Source: Colwellia psychrerythraea 34H
Lineage (GTDB): Bacteria; Pseudomonadota; Gammaproteobacteria; Enterobacterales; Alteromonadaceae
Reading direction: 5' to 3'
NCBI RefSeq assembly: GCF_000012325.1
Contig: NC_003910.7
Location: forward strand, 5,208,001 to 5,272,000
DNA: 64,000 bases
The notes under the pieces: model-generated
The model's database searches: none
Told to the model about the DNA's origin: nothing
What the model saw: only the letters and a program-made list of their open reading frames with translations
Made by a program: the position numbers and the translations under genes
In this document: in pieces, positions 26,103 through 35,943 of the stretch
Layout of the letters: every line of letters begins with the position of its first letter
Numbering within the stretch: the stretch's first letter is position 1

Positions 26103-28292
26103 ATGGCGAACATATCCATATCCCCTAAAGCGAGTTCATTCCTTCACTCCAATCAGTACTTATTAGCACTGTTTTTTGGCGTTATAGGGGCAATAGTCAA
26201 CTTATATCCAATAGAGTTAGCTTTTAGTATTGCACTTGTTGTTGGTAATACCGCCTATATTGTTGCAGCTTCATTTTTACGTCCCGGTCTAACATTACTT
26301 TGCGCACTCATAAGCGTTATTCCACTTTATTTCTATTGGGGCCATCCGTTTGGCTTCCTTACTTTTGGCCTTGAAGCGTGGTTTATTTCAATGTTACGCG
26401 CAAGAGGTTGGTATGTACTTACTGCTGATTTACTTTATTGGTTAGTTATTGGTATGCCGCTTACCGCTTTACTTATTTGGAGCAACATGGAATTTGCCCA
26501 AAGTTTCGTGTTCTTTAGTGTCTTGAAACAAGCTATCAATGCAATGCTCTATACTTCCTTAGCTTGTATTTTACTGTTCACTTTTAATGACTATTTCCAA
26601 TCGATAAAATCAAGTCAGCCGCCATTAGTTAAAAGTTTACCCAAATGGCTCTTGTATTCATTTTGGAGTATTTCTGCATTTTTTGTTATTTGTGTTTCAT
26701 TGGTACTCAGTACTAACTTTAGTGAATTTCAGAAGGCACAACTTGAAAAAGAATTAGAAATTAATAACAACTATATTACCCATATTGGTAATAGTTATTT
26801 AAATGAACATCAACAAGCGATTGAAAATATCGCCTACCAACTATCTTACATAACAGACCCAGCAGAAAGAAAAAGGGCACTATCAAAATTTCATCATTTA
26901 TACCCTGGTTTTTTGACCATGCTAACCGCTTCCAAGCAAGGAAAAATAGAGTTAGCCTCACCTAGTTCAATTATGGAAAAGTTAGTTATTGGTCAATTTT
27001 CAGTAGTCGACCGTCCTTACTTTATCCATGCTATGGAAGAGCAAAAATTATTCGTTTCTGACGTATTTCTAGGTAGAGCTTTTGGTAATGATCCAATTAT
27101 TGCCATCAGTGCTCCACTCTATCAAGGTGATGGGCTAAATGGCCCTTCAGGTATTGTTGAAGGCTCCTTGAATTTAGGAATGTTTGGCCTTTATGACAAA
27201 ATAGGCCACGATGAAAAGCTGATCAAAACGATTGTAACGGATCAAAATGACCGAATTATCTATTCTTCAGATAGTTTGCAACTAGAGACCTTATCTGGAT
27301 TTAGTTATGAAGATCGTGCCTACAAAAACTCACTAAACTTAATCAGCTTAAAATCAGAAAAAAATGAAGGTGAAATGTTTATTCACAAGCAAACGCAATT
27401 AATGAATGACTGGAAAATTCACTCCTTGATAGAACATAAGTTTTCTTTGAAAAACATAGAAGACTTGTACTTAGTTATGTTTTTAACACTGTTTGTTACT
27501 TTACTTGCAGCCAGTTTTTTTGCAAAGAGGTTCGCTATTCATTTAAGTCGCCCACTGAGATTCGTTATGGATGAATTATCAAAAGGCAAAAAAACAGGGG
27601 ATTTCAGAGATGTTCCTTACGAAACGCCAACCGAAATTCAGAAACTTTACCAAGAGTTAAGGGTAAACCGTCTAGCACTGCTGGATAATCAAGAAGAATT
27701 ACAAAAACAGGTATTTAAAAGAACAGAAGAACTTAACCAAGCAAACCGTAAATTAACTGAACAAGCCAATACCGACACGTTAACAGGCCTTTATAACCGT
27801 CGATATTTTGAAAAGAATTTTAAAATGATGCAATCCATTTTTTCTCGAAATAACTCCAACTTGATGTATGCAATAATTGATTTAGATTTTTTCAAAAACA
27901 TTAATGATACCCACGGACATTTGTTTGGCGATTATTGTTTAGTTACCGTGGCAAACATGTTGAAGAAGTTTTTCAATCGCGATTCCGATCTCGTTGCTCG
28001 CTTTGGTGGTGAAGAGTTTGTCGTGGTTTCACAATGTGATGATGTTGAAATACTGAGGTCACGGATGGATGAATTTCTGCAACAAATCGCTGCCTATGCA
28101 TTTAAAGATGATGGTAAGGGGCCTATCACATTAACCATTTCAGTTGGCATCGCGGTAGGACAAGCGAAATATTCTAATCTAGGGGAAGATTGGTTTGCCG
28201 TTGCTGATGAGTGCCTTTACGAGGCTAAAGATAATGGTCGAAATCAAACAAAAATAACCGTGATAGATATTTCAGCTAAAGTAAATGTTTAA
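26103..28292 (+). CDS. Membrane-bound diguanylate cyclase (Cache-GGDEF)
   Basis: A 729-residue inner-membrane enzyme that makes c-di-GMP from two GTP. The N-terminal 165 residues form about six hydrophobic segments resembling a MASE-type sensor. A further membrane segment at about 185-205 leads into a periplasmic Cache-like domain (about 215-460; SVVDRPYFIHAMEEQKLFVSD), then a membrane segment near 460-480, a HAMP-like linker and a GGDEF domain at 560-725. The active site is intact (ARFGGEEF near residue 634), and the inhibitory I-site RDSD lies five residues before it, so product feedback is expected. No EAL domain is present. It is a single-gene unit ending at a terminator. Confidence 0.94.
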   Translation: MANISISPKASSFLHSNQYLLALFFGVIGAIVNLYPIELAFSIALVVGNTAYIVAASFLRPGLTLLCALISVIPLYFYWGHPFGFLTFGLEAWFISMLRARGWYVLTADLLYWLVIGMPLTALLIWSNMEFAQSFVFFSVLKQAINAMLYTSLACILLFTFNDYFQSIKSSQPPLVKSLPKWLLYSFWSISAFFVICVSLVLSTNFSEFQKAQLEKELEINNNYITHIGNSYLNEHQQAIENIAYQLSYITDPAERKRALSKFHHLYPGFLTMLTASKQGKIELASPSSIMEKLVIGQFSVVDRPYFIHAMEEQKLFVSDVFLGRAFGNDPIIAISAPLYQGDGLNGPSGIVEGSLNLGMFGLYDKIGHDEKLIKTIVTDQNDRIIYSSDSLQLETLSGFSYEDRAYKNSLNLISLKSEKNEGEMFIHKQTQLMNDWKIHSLIEHKFSLKNIEDLYLVMFLTLFVTLLAASFFAKRFAIHLSRPLRFVMDELSKGKKTGDFRDVPYETPTEIQKLYQELRVNRLALLDNQEELQKQVFKRTEELNQANRKLTEQANTDTLTGLYNRRYFEKNFKMMQSIFSRNNSNLMYAIIDLDFFKNINDTHGHLFGDYCLVTVANMLKKFFNRDSDLVARFGGEEFVVVSQCDDVEILRSRMDEFLQQIAAYAFKDDGKGPITLTISVGIAVGQAKYSNLGEDWFAVADECLYEAKDNGRNQTKITVIDISAKVNV

Positions 28293-28298
28293 CACCAA

Positions 28299-28338
28299 TA
28301 AAAAAGCGACTACTCTGTGAGTAAGTCGCTTTTTTTTA
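28299..28338. terminator. Bidirectional terminator between the cyclase gene and glmS
   Basis: AAAAAAGCGACT and AAGTCGCTTTTTTTT form a stem around ACTCTGTGAGT, with A and T runs on each side. It can end both the cyclase transcript and the convergent glmS transcript. Confidence 0.9.
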
Positions 28339-28401
28339 ACACTGCTGATAGTTAGTGTAATGAGTTAACAACTCATCAATCACCATTTTATTTTGAAGTG
28401 A

Positions 28402-30234
28402 TTATTCGACAGTAACTGATTTTGCTAAATTACGCGGTTGATCCACATCCGTACCTTTGATTATCGCTACATAATATGAAAGTAGCTGTAATGGTAGGGT
28501 GTAAACGATTGGTGCGATAATATCATCACACACAGGCACATTAATCACTTTCATGGTGTCATCACTAGCAAAGTTAGCATCGCTATCAGCAAAGACATAC
28601 ATTAAGCCGCCACGAGCTCGTACTTCTTCAACGTTCGATTTAAGTTTTTCGATTAAATCATTTTTTGGTGCTACCACAATTACCGGCATTTCTGCATCAA
28701 TAAGCGCTAATGGACCATGCTTCAATTCACCTGCAGCATATGCCTCAGCATGAATATAAGAAATTTCTTTCAGCTTGAGTGCGCCTTCCATTGCGATTGG
28801 GTACTGGTCACCACGACCTAAAAATAATGCATGGTGCTTATCTGCAAAATCTTCAGCCAAGTCTTCAATTGAAGATGCAAGTGCTAATACTTCATCAAGT
28901 TTTGCCGGCAAGGACATTAATGACTGAGTAATTTCGGCTTGCTTCTCATCAGACATACCGTGATGCTGGCCAATAGCTACGGTCATCATTAATAAACCAA
29001 CAAGCTGAGTGGTAAAGGCTTTGGTTGATGCTACGCCAATTTCAGCGCCCGCTTTCGTCATAAAGGCAAGATCGGATTCACGTACTAATGATGAACCAGG
29101 AACATTACAAATAACTAAGCTAGATTGATAACCAATTTCTTTCGCTAAACGCAAAGCAGCTAAAGTATCAGCTGTTTCGCCAGATTGCGAAATGGTTACC
29201 AATAAAGAGTTTTTAGGCACAAAAGATTTGCGGTATCTAAATTCACTGGCAATTTCAATATTACAAGAAACACCGGCAAGCTCTTCTAACCAATACCTTG
29301 CAACCATGCCTGAGTGGTAACTCGTACCACAAGCAATAATTTGTACATGCTCTACGTTTTTAAATATCTCATCGGCGCCTTCGCCAAAGGTATTAATATC
29401 TAACATACCATTTACTAAACGACCTTCTAATGAATTACGGATAGCGGTAGGTTGTTCATAAGTTTCTTTTAACATGTAGTGACGGTATTCACCTTTATCA
29501 CCACTGTCGTGCGACACGTTTGCATCTTTCGCTTCACGTTCAACAGGCTCGCCATTTGTATCAAAAATACTGACGTTAAATCGGCTAATTTGAGCAACAT
29601 CACCTTCTTCAAGGTAAGAGAATTTACGTGTTACCGGTAATAAAGCCATAATATCTGAAGCAATGAAATTTTCGCCTAAACCGTAACCGATAACTAATGG
29701 GCTACCAGAGCGAGCAACAATGATGTTGTCTTGATCGCGACTATCCATTACTACAGTGCCGTATGCACCTTCAAGCTGCTTAACTGTTTTCTGTACTGCT
29801 GATAATAAAGTATCACTGGTTTTTAATTCATGATGAACCAAGTGAGTTATAACTTCAGTATCAGTTTGCGATAAAAATTCATAACCTAAACCCTGTAGCT
29901 GACTACGTAAAGTTTGATGGTTTTCGATAATACCATTATGTACTACCGCAATTGTATTATTAGAGACATGTGGGTGAGCGTTCACTTCACTTGGAACGCC
30001 ATGAGTAGCCCAACGTGTGTGTGCTATCCCAGTACCACCTGTTACAGGTTGTTGCTCTAATGCTTGGGCAAGTTCTTGTACTTTACCTAAACGTTTTGTG
30101 GTTAGTAATTCGTTATTGCTATTGATCACTGCAACACCAGCAGAATCATAACCGCGATACTCTAATCGCTTTAAACCTTCTACTAAAATATCTGCTACAT
30201 CGCGTTGAGCTACTGCACCGACTATACCGCACAT
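28402..30234 (-). CDS. glmS: Glutamine-fructose-6-phosphate aminotransferase (isomerising)
   Basis: A 610-residue cytoplasmic enzyme (E. coli GlmS has 609) that makes glucosamine 6-phosphate from fructose 6-phosphate and glutamine, the first step towards UDP-GlcNAc. The N-terminal class II glutaminase domain starts at Met1-Cys2 ([10 protein letters not shown]; Cys2 is the nucleophile), with [11 protein letters not shown] and TRWATHG. Two SIS sugar-isomerase domains follow ([34 protein letters not shown]), ending in [13 protein letters not shown], the conserved C-terminus. It is last in the glmU-deoR-glmS group. Ribosome site AAAGGAATC precedes the ATG. Confidence 0.98.
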   Translation of the reverse strand: MCGIVGAVAQRDVADILVEGLKRLEYRGYDSAGVAVINSNNELLTTKRLGKVQELAQALEQQPVTGGTGIAHTRWATHGVPSEVNAHPHVSNNTIAVVHNGIIENHQTLRSQLQGLGYEFLSQTDTEVITHLVHHELKTSDTLLSAVQKTVKQLEGAYGTVVMDSRDQDNIIVARSGSPLVIGYGLGENFIASDIMALLPVTRKFSYLEEGDVAQISRFNVSIFDTNGEPVEREAKDANVSHDSGDKGEYRHYMLKETYEQPTAIRNSLEGRLVNGMLDINTFGEGADEIFKNVEHVQIIACGTSYHSGMVARYWLEELAGVSCNIEIASEFRYRKSFVPKNSLLVTISQSGETADTLAALRLAKEIGYQSSLVICNVPGSSLVRESDLAFMTKAGAEIGVASTKAFTTQLVGLLMMTVAIGQHHGMSDEKQAEITQSLMSLPAKLDEVLALASSIEDLAEDFADKHHALFLGRGDQYPIAMEGALKLKEISYIHAEAYAAGELKHGPLALIDAEMPVIVVAPKNDLIEKLKSNVEEVRARGGLMYVFADSDANFASDDTMKVINVPVCDDIIAPIVYTLPLQLLSYYVAIIKGTDVDQPRNLAKSVTVE

Positions 30235-30314
30235 AATATTGATTCCTTTTTCATTTTTTACGTATTTGATTGTTTGAGCTTGGTTAACATCATTAACTTA
30301 AATAAGTCAGAGCG

Positions 30315-31079
30315 TTAACCTTTGGCGATAATTAATTTTACGCCTTGCTCAGTTAAGGCTATTCGCATTTCTTCTGAGAGACCATCATCTGTGATCACTG
30401 TATGAATTTGCTGCCAATTGAGTTCTAAATTAGGGATTTTCTTCGTTATTTTTGCCGATTCAACCATCACTATAACTTCACGAGCCACTTCAGCCATTAC
30501 TCGGCTCAGGCCGATTAATTCATTAAAAGTCGTCGTTCCGCGCTTAATATCGATACCATCAGCACCGATAAAGAGCTGGTCAAAGTCGTACGATCGTAAA
30601 ACTTGTTCTGCAACTTGTCCCTGAAAAGCTTCAGAGGTAGCATCCCAAGTTCCACCGGTCATCAATAATGTTGGTTCATTTTCTAAGGCATGAATTTCGT
30701 TAGCAATGCTAAGCGCATTAGTCATGACCACTAAACCTTTCTTATTCGCTAATTCGCTTACTAAAGCAGACGTAGTTTGACCGCTATCGATAATAATACG
30801 ATTGTGATCACGAATGAGCATGGCCGCTTTTTTGGCTATATGTAACTTTTGTTGAGACAGTTGGTCTACCTTTGCTTCAGTGATTTCACTTGGCAAAGCA
30901 ACCGCGCCACCATAGCGCCTTAGTAATAAACCACTGGTTTCAAGAGCGGCGAGATCTTTTCTGATAGTAACTTCTGACGTATCAAATTGCTTGGCTAAAC
31001 TGTCAACACTCACTTCACCCTGAGCATTTAAATCAGCAATTATATTATGACGACGTTGTTGAGTATTTCGTTTCGACAT
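30315..31079 (-). CDS. DeoR-family transcriptional regulator
   Basis: A 254-residue DeoR/GlpR-type regulator. The N-terminal helix-turn-helix is at about 5-57 (RRHNIIADLNAQGEVSVDSL, DTSEVTIRKDLAALETSGLL, LRRYGGAV) and a sugar-phosphate-binding DeoR C-terminal sensor domain follows (DSGQTTSALV, MTNALSIAN, FIGADGIDIKRGTTT). It sits between glmU and glmS on the same strand, 80 bases before glmS. This arrangement occurs in other gammaproteobacteria and suggests that it senses an amino-sugar phosphate and controls glmS or glmUS; that role is inferred. Confidence 0.92.
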   Translation of the reverse strand: MSKRNTQQRRHNIIADLNAQGEVSVDSLAKQFDTSEVTIRKDLAALETSGLLLRRYGGAVALPSEITEAKVDQLSQQKLHIAKKAAMLIRDHNRIIIDSGQTTSALVSELANKKGLVVMTNALSIANEIHALENEPTLLMTGGTWDATSEAFQGQVAEQVLRSYDFDQLFIGADGIDIKRGTTTFNELIGLSRVMAEVAREVIVMVESAKITKKIPNLELNWQQIHTVITDDGLSEEMRIALTEQGVKLIIAKG

Positions 31080-31232
31080 AGGATTTTATAGTTTACTTAT
31101 ATGATTAATGTATCTCGAATAGTTTCGAATTGCGTAACTTAGTTTCGCTATGGACCGTATTATGTTTCATACCGAAAGATAATGCAATTTTTAGTTCGCT
31201 TTTCATGATTAATCACGCATAAAATTTAGACA

Positions 31233-31262
31233 TTAAAAAAGCGCTATAAAAATAGCGCCTTA
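31233..31262 (-). terminator. Rho-independent terminator after glmU
   Basis: On the minus strand AAGGCGCTA-TTTTT-TAGCGC is followed by TTTTTT, just after the glmU stop. It implies the DeoR and glmS genes have a separate promoter in 31080-31232. Confidence 0.85.
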
Positions 31263-31280
31263 AATAAACTGTTCAGATAA

Positions 31281-32666
31281 TTAACTCTTTTTAACAGGTC
31301 TCTGCCAACCAGCAATATTACGTTGCTTGGCTCGAGTTAGTGCTAAATCATTATCTTCTACTTCTTTGCTAATCACTGAACCGGCACCAACAGTTGCTGA
31401 ATTGCCAATAATTACCGGTGCTACCAATGAGCTATTAGAACCAATGAAAGCATTGTCACCAATTTCGGTGGTTGATTTATTTACACCATCATAGTTACAG
31501 GTAATAGTGCCCGCACCAATATTTACCTTAGTGCCAATTTCTGCATTACCCAAATAACTTAAGTGCCCTGCTTTGCTGCCAACACCCAGAGTAGTTTTTT
31601 TCATTTCAACGAAGTTGCCCACATGTGAGTCTTGTTTCATTACTGAACCTGGACGAAGGCGAGCAAATGGGCCTACCGAACAATCAGCTTCAATAATCGT
31701 ATCTTCGATAATACTGTTTGGCTTAATTTCAACGTTAGCACCAATGGTACTGTTTTTAATAATACAGTTCGCGCCTATCTGCACGTTATCAGCAAGGCTT
31801 ACTTCACCTTCAAAAATACAATTAATATCGATACTCACTTCAGTGCCTGTGGTTAAATTACCACGAACATCAATGCGAGCAGGGTCGCGTAAACTTGCGC
31901 CAGCTATCATCAGTTCTTCAGCGATTCTCGCTTGGTAAGCACGTTCTAATGTTGCTAATTGCACACGGTTATTAGCGCCTTCTACTTCTATTTCTGTCTC
32001 AGGATGAGCTGTAGCAACAACCTTACCTTCACCATGAGCAGCAGCAATAATATCTGTTAGGTAGTATTCACCTTGAGCATTATCACTAGATAAGTTACTT
32101 AACCAACGTTTTAGATCGCCGCCATTGGCCAATAAAATACCGGTATTGGCTTCGTTAATTTTTAGCTGTTCTTCGTTAGCATCTTTTTGCTCAATAATAC
32201 CAACAACTTGCTGTTTTCCTGAAATTTCTTGACGAACAATTCGGCCATAACCCATTGGGTTAGCTAGATGAACCGTTAATAGCGCCATACCATCTGTAGG
32301 CTTAGCGGCTAATAAACTTTCTAAAGTAGAGACTTTAGTTAACGGGACATCACCATAAAGGACTAACACGTCTTCATCATCCGTTAAAAATGGTGAAGCT
32401 TGATCAACGGCGTGGCCTGTACCAAGTTGTTCAACTTGCTCAACAAACGTTAAGTCATCACCGGTATTATCTTTAGTGAGTGTTGCTTTTAATACGTCAC
32501 CGCCAAAGCCATACACTACATAGATATTGCTAGCACCAAGTTGACGTGCACTATCAATAACATGACCTACCATAGGCTTTTCAGCTACACTATGAAGTAC
32601 TTTTGGCAAAGAGGAGCGCATACGGGTACCTTTACCCGCGGCAAGAATAACAACAGAAAGTGACAT
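31281..32666 (-). CDS. glmU: Bifunctional GlcNAc-1-phosphate uridyltransferase / glucosamine-1-phosphate acetyltransferase
   Basis: A 461-residue cytoplasmic enzyme (E. coli 456) that acetylates glucosamine 1-phosphate and then makes UDP-GlcNAc for peptidoglycan and LPS. The N-terminal nucleotidyltransferase domain has [17 protein letters not shown] and YGDVPL; the C-terminal left-handed beta-helix has hexapeptide repeats and the acetyl-CoA and sugar-binding phrases [30 protein letters not shown] and NYDGVNKS. I choose the ATG at 32666 rather than 32681 because GGA precedes it by six to seven bases and homologues begin at [11 protein letters not shown]. In many relatives glmU follows atpC; here it follows nasA on the same strand. 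Confidence 0.98.
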   Translation of the reverse strand: MSLSVVILAAGKGTRMRSSLPKVLHSVAEKPMVGHVIDSARQLGASNIYVVYGFGGDVLKATLTKDNTGDDLTFVEQVEQLGTGHAVDQASPFLTDDEDVLVLYGDVPLTKVSTLESLLAAKPTDGMALLTVHLANPMGYGRIVRQEISGKQQVVGIIEQKDANEEQLKINEANTGILLANGGDLKRWLSNLSSDNAQGEYYLTDIIAAAHGEGKVVATAHPETEIEVEGANNRVQLATLERAYQARIAEELMIAGASLRDPARIDVRGNLTTGTEVSIDINCIFEGEVSLADNVQIGANCIIKNSTIGANVEIKPNSIIEDTIIEADCSVGPFARLRPGSVMKQDSHVGNFVEMKKTTLGVGSKAGHLSYLGNAEIGTKVNIGAGTITCNYDGVNKSTTEIGDNAFIGSNSSLVAPVIIGNSATVGAGSVISKEVEDNDLALTRAKQRNIAGWQRPVKKS

Positions 32667-32778
32667 AATAAATCCATTCATTGAGCATTTTTAAGAGCGC
32701 GTATTGTAACCAAGTTTGTACTGTTTAGGCTAGGGGTTGTTGACCTTTCACGATTAAAATAGTTGCTCTTTATTTTGA

Positions 32779-35508
32779 TCAATCTTCGGCCAGCACTATG
32801 GCAGTTTCAATAGGGTCTGCATTGTACTGGCTGATTAAACTGGCTAATTCAGGCTTACAAGAACCACATTTAGTACCACATTGTAGTTTTTCACCTAAGG
32901 CTTCAACACTACCACAGCCTTGTGCTATCGCTTCGTTAATGGTTTTTTCTCCAACGCTATAACAGCTACACACTTGTTTTCCTTGGTTAAACTCATCACT
33001 AGAAATGCCAAGTAGTAGCGATTGAATAGTGGCAAACTCTAAGGTTTTTGAACCAAAAACATGTTCAAGCCATGATTGCTCTATTTCAGGCCACGTTGCT
33101 GAGAAGTAACCTAAAAAGGCTAGCTTGCCGGCTTGTAAACAAACCACATAACTTTGGTTGTCTTGAATAAACGTTAACCATTCACCTGATAAACCACTGA
33201 TTTGTTGACACAACAGCAAAGCATCAATGGTTGGTTCATCTAAAGCAACTTGATATGAATCACCATAAGCGGTGGTACTTTTAACCCAGAAGTCAGCACT
33301 TAACGTAATCTTACTGGTGGTATGTACACTTATATATTGCTTATACGTTTTTTTACCTAAGGCGACAGCACCTTGCTTACTCTCCGCTTGACCAGAAAGA
33401 GGATCAACAATACTTTGATATAAATCGCTAACATTACCGTGTGAGGCATAGTTCTGATTCCAGTGAATTGGCATAAAACATTCACCTAACCGCTGCTTTG
33501 CATCGACTTTTACATGCGCGATCGCTTGTCCTGTACTGGCGGTGATCGACAGCATATCGTCATTTTGTACCGCTAATGCTTTAGCATCAGTTGGGTGTAA
33601 ATAAAGGTAGGGCTTGTCTGTATGTTTTGACAACTTATTTGTTTTACCAGTTCGTGTCATGGTGTGCCATTGATCACGCAATCGACCGCTGTTTAATACA
33701 AACGGGAATTCAGCAGACGTTTTTTGAAGTGGTAATTGTGGTTTAACAGGAATAAATTTCGCCTTACCAGACGGTGTATTAAACTTTCCGTCTGCGTAAA
33801 CGCGCGCACAACCTTCAGGATTAGCATCATTTACTGGCCATTGTATTGGTGCAAGTTCGTTATATTCTTTGGCTGTTAATTGACTTAAACCACTTAAATC
33901 AAGCAGACGTTCACCGTCGTTTTCAAATTGAGTAAGTTGAGCATGTTCTTTGAACACATCACTAACATCGTCAAAATCAAAACCACTAAAACCCATTTTG
34001 GTGGCAACGTCTTGGATAATTTGCCAATCGTGCTTAGCTTGTCCTGCGGGTAAGACGGCATTACGTTGGCGAGAGATACGGCGCTCTGAGTTAGTCACTG
34101 TTCCGTTTTTTTCTAACCATGGTGTTGCCGGTAATTTTACATCGGCAAAAGCTAAGGTATCGTTTTGCTCAACACAATCAGACACCACGACTAACTCACA
34201 CTTTTTCAGCGCGGCAGTAATCTTAGCGCGATTAGGTAGGCTTACCACTGGGTTGGTCGCCATTATCCAGACCGCTTTAATCTCACCTGAAGCAAGTTTA
34301 TCAAACAGATCAATCGCTTTAGCTCCTTGCTTGTTGGCTATGGTGGGTGATTGCCAAAAACGTTGCACTTTGTCTTGATGCTGTGGGTTGTCGATATCCA
34401 TATGCGCGGCAAGTTGATTGGCTAATCCACCAACTTCTCTGCCGCCCATAGCATTAGGTTGTCCTGTAATAGAGAAAGGACCACTGCCAGCTTTACCGAT
34501 TTTACCACTGGCTAAATGACAGTTAATAATAGTTTGGCATTTATCTACCCCGGATGAGGATTGATTGATGCCCATAGAATAAAAGGTAATTGCTTTTTCA
34601 CTGCTGCAGAATAATTGATAAACGGTAGTAAGTTCTTCTATGCTAACTTGGCAAAACTCTGCAACCTTCGTTACTGTCCAACTTGTGGCTTGGGTAAGTG
34701 CTTGCTCAAATCCTTCGGTGTGCTGAGCGATATAATCTGTATCTAATCCTTGGTTTTCACTTAAAAAGTGTAATAAACCATTAAAAAAAGCAGCATCAGT
34801 ACCAGGCTTCAATTGAATAAAGTTATCGGCTAATTCACAAGTTGCTGTTTTTCTCGGATCAATCACTACAACTTTCATTGCAGGGTTAATTTTTTTAGCG
34901 CGTTCAATACGTTGATATAAAACTGGATGAGTCCATGCCGCATTAGAACCCGTAAGTAATAATAGATCAGTTTCTTCTAAATCTTGATAAGTACACGGAA
35001 CAACATCTTCACCAAAAGCACGCTTGTATGCTGATACGGCTGACGACATGCAAAGACGAGAGTTAGTATCAATATTACCTGAGCCGATATAACCCTTCAT
35101 CAGCTTGTTAGCAATGTAGTAATCTTCAGTTAATAACTGACCTGACACATAGAAGGCAACAGAGTCTTTACCATATTTTTTTATGATGTCGTTAAATTGT
35201 TCAGCAACGTAATCAGTCGCTTTATCCCAACTTACTTGCTCACCTGCGATTTCAGGGGATAACAAGCGACCCGTTAAATCGATAGTATTAAGTAAGTTAC
35301 TACCTTTAACACATAGTCTGCCATAGTTTGAAGGATGGGCAGCGGAGCCTACTAATGACGTTGCTTTGCCATCTGCTACGCCAATATCAACACCACAACC
35401 CACGCCACAATAGGCACAAGTACTTTGGATAAGTGACGGTTCACCGGTTTTAATTACAGGTGAGGTAAGCGGTGATGTCGGTAATAAATCGCTCAAACTG
35501 AACTCCAA
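32779..35508 (-). CDS. nasA: Assimilatory nitrate reductase, catalytic subunit
   Basis: A 909-residue cytoplasmic molybdoenzyme that reduces nitrate to nitrite for assimilation. The N-terminal [4Fe-4S] motif is CAYCGVGCGVDIG ... GRLCVKG (Cys near residues 32-70). The molybdopterin body has YVSGQLLTEDYY, NSRLCMSSAVSAYKRAFGED and the MGINQSSSG region. The C-terminal extension carries a BFD-like [2Fe-2S] domain (VCSCYSVGEKTI ... CGTKCGSCKPEL), typical of NasA proteins that take electrons from a reductase partner. There is no Tat signal, as expected for a cytoplasmic enzyme. It is third in the nirB-nirD-nasA operon, 63 bases after nirD, and should share the sigma-54/NtrC promoter upstream of nirB. 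Confidence 0.95.
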   Translation of the reverse strand: MEFSLSDLLPTSPLTSPVIKTGEPSLIQSTCAYCGVGCGVDIGVADGKATSLVGSAAHPSNYGRLCVKGSNLLNTIDLTGRLLSPEIAGEQVSWDKATDYVAEQFNDIIKKYGKDSVAFYVSGQLLTEDYYIANKLMKGYIGSGNIDTNSRLCMSSAVSAYKRAFGEDVVPCTYQDLEETDLLLLTGSNAAWTHPVLYQRIERAKKINPAMKVVVIDPRKTATCELADNFIQLKPGTDAAFFNGLLHFLSENQGLDTDYIAQHTEGFEQALTQATSWTVTKVAEFCQVSIEELTTVYQLFCSSEKAITFYSMGINQSSSGVDKCQTIINCHLASGKIGKAGSGPFSITGQPNAMGGREVGGLANQLAAHMDIDNPQHQDKVQRFWQSPTIANKQGAKAIDLFDKLASGEIKAVWIMATNPVVSLPNRAKITAALKKCELVVVSDCVEQNDTLAFADVKLPATPWLEKNGTVTNSERRISRQRNAVLPAGQAKHDWQIIQDVATKMGFSGFDFDDVSDVFKEHAQLTQFENDGERLLDLSGLSQLTAKEYNELAPIQWPVNDANPEGCARVYADGKFNTPSGKAKFIPVKPQLPLQKTSAEFPFVLNSGRLRDQWHTMTRTGKTNKLSKHTDKPYLYLHPTDAKALAVQNDDMLSITASTGQAIAHVKVDAKQRLGECFMPIHWNQNYASHGNVSDLYQSIVDPLSGQAESKQGAVALGKKTYKQYISVHTTSKITLSADFWVKSTTAYGDSYQVALDEPTIDALLLCQQISGLSGEWLTFIQDNQSYVVCLQAGKLAFLGYFSATWPEIEQSWLEHVFGSKTLEFATIQSLLLGISSDEFNQGKQVCSCYSVGEKTINEAIAQGCGSVEALGEKLQCGTKCGSCKPELASLISQYNADPIETAIVLAED

Positions 35509-35571
35509 AAAAATTAACCTTGGCTATCGGAAAATTTCCAACAATGTTAGGTTGAAAATTAGCCATATACG

Positions 35572-35928
35572 CTAGTAAAAAAGTTGTACTTGCTCGTTTT
35601 CAATCCGTATATCGTAAACGGCAATAGTCTGATCTTCTTGTAAACAACGACCTGTTTTTAACGAGTAATGTTGTTTATATAATGGCGAAGAAACCACTGG
35701 CTCATCATCAATACAGCCAACAAGACCGCGATATAAGACATTGGCTTGACCAATAGGGTCGTAGTTACCTACGGCATATATTTTTTCTTCGCTGTTAGGT
35801 ATATGAAAGATGGCAATTTGCTCATCTTCACCCGCCGAGTTAGCTATTAAAGCACTGATACCAGAATCTTTTACTAGTTCAGTTGCCTTACAAATAGTGC
35901 GCCATGCTTTGTTCGTGGTTGTAGTCAT
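35572..35928 (-). CDS. nirD: Nitrite reductase (NADH) small subunit
   Basis: A 118-residue Rieske-like subunit of assimilatory nitrite reductase, close to the 108 residues of E. coli NirD. The fold is recognisable from WRTICKATELVKDSGI, IAIFHIP, YAVGNYDPIGQANVLYRG and the C-terminal LKTGRCLQE ... YDIRIENEQV. Like other NirD proteins it lacks the Cys and His ligands of true Rieske clusters. It lies 15 bases after nirB and is translated from its own ribosome site (GGAGTACAACAAA). Confidence 0.95.
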   Translation of the reverse strand: MTTTTNKAWRTICKATELVKDSGISALIANSAGEDEQIAIFHIPNSEEKIYAVGNYDPIGQANVLYRGLVGCIDDEPVVSSPLYKQHYSLKTGRCLQEDQTIAVYDIRIENEQVQLFY

Positions 35929-35943
35929 TTTGTTGTACTCCTC

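Noticed and set aside
33950..34378. 142-codon frame opposite nasA
   Set aside because: It lies wholly within the nasA coding region in another frame and shows no domain.
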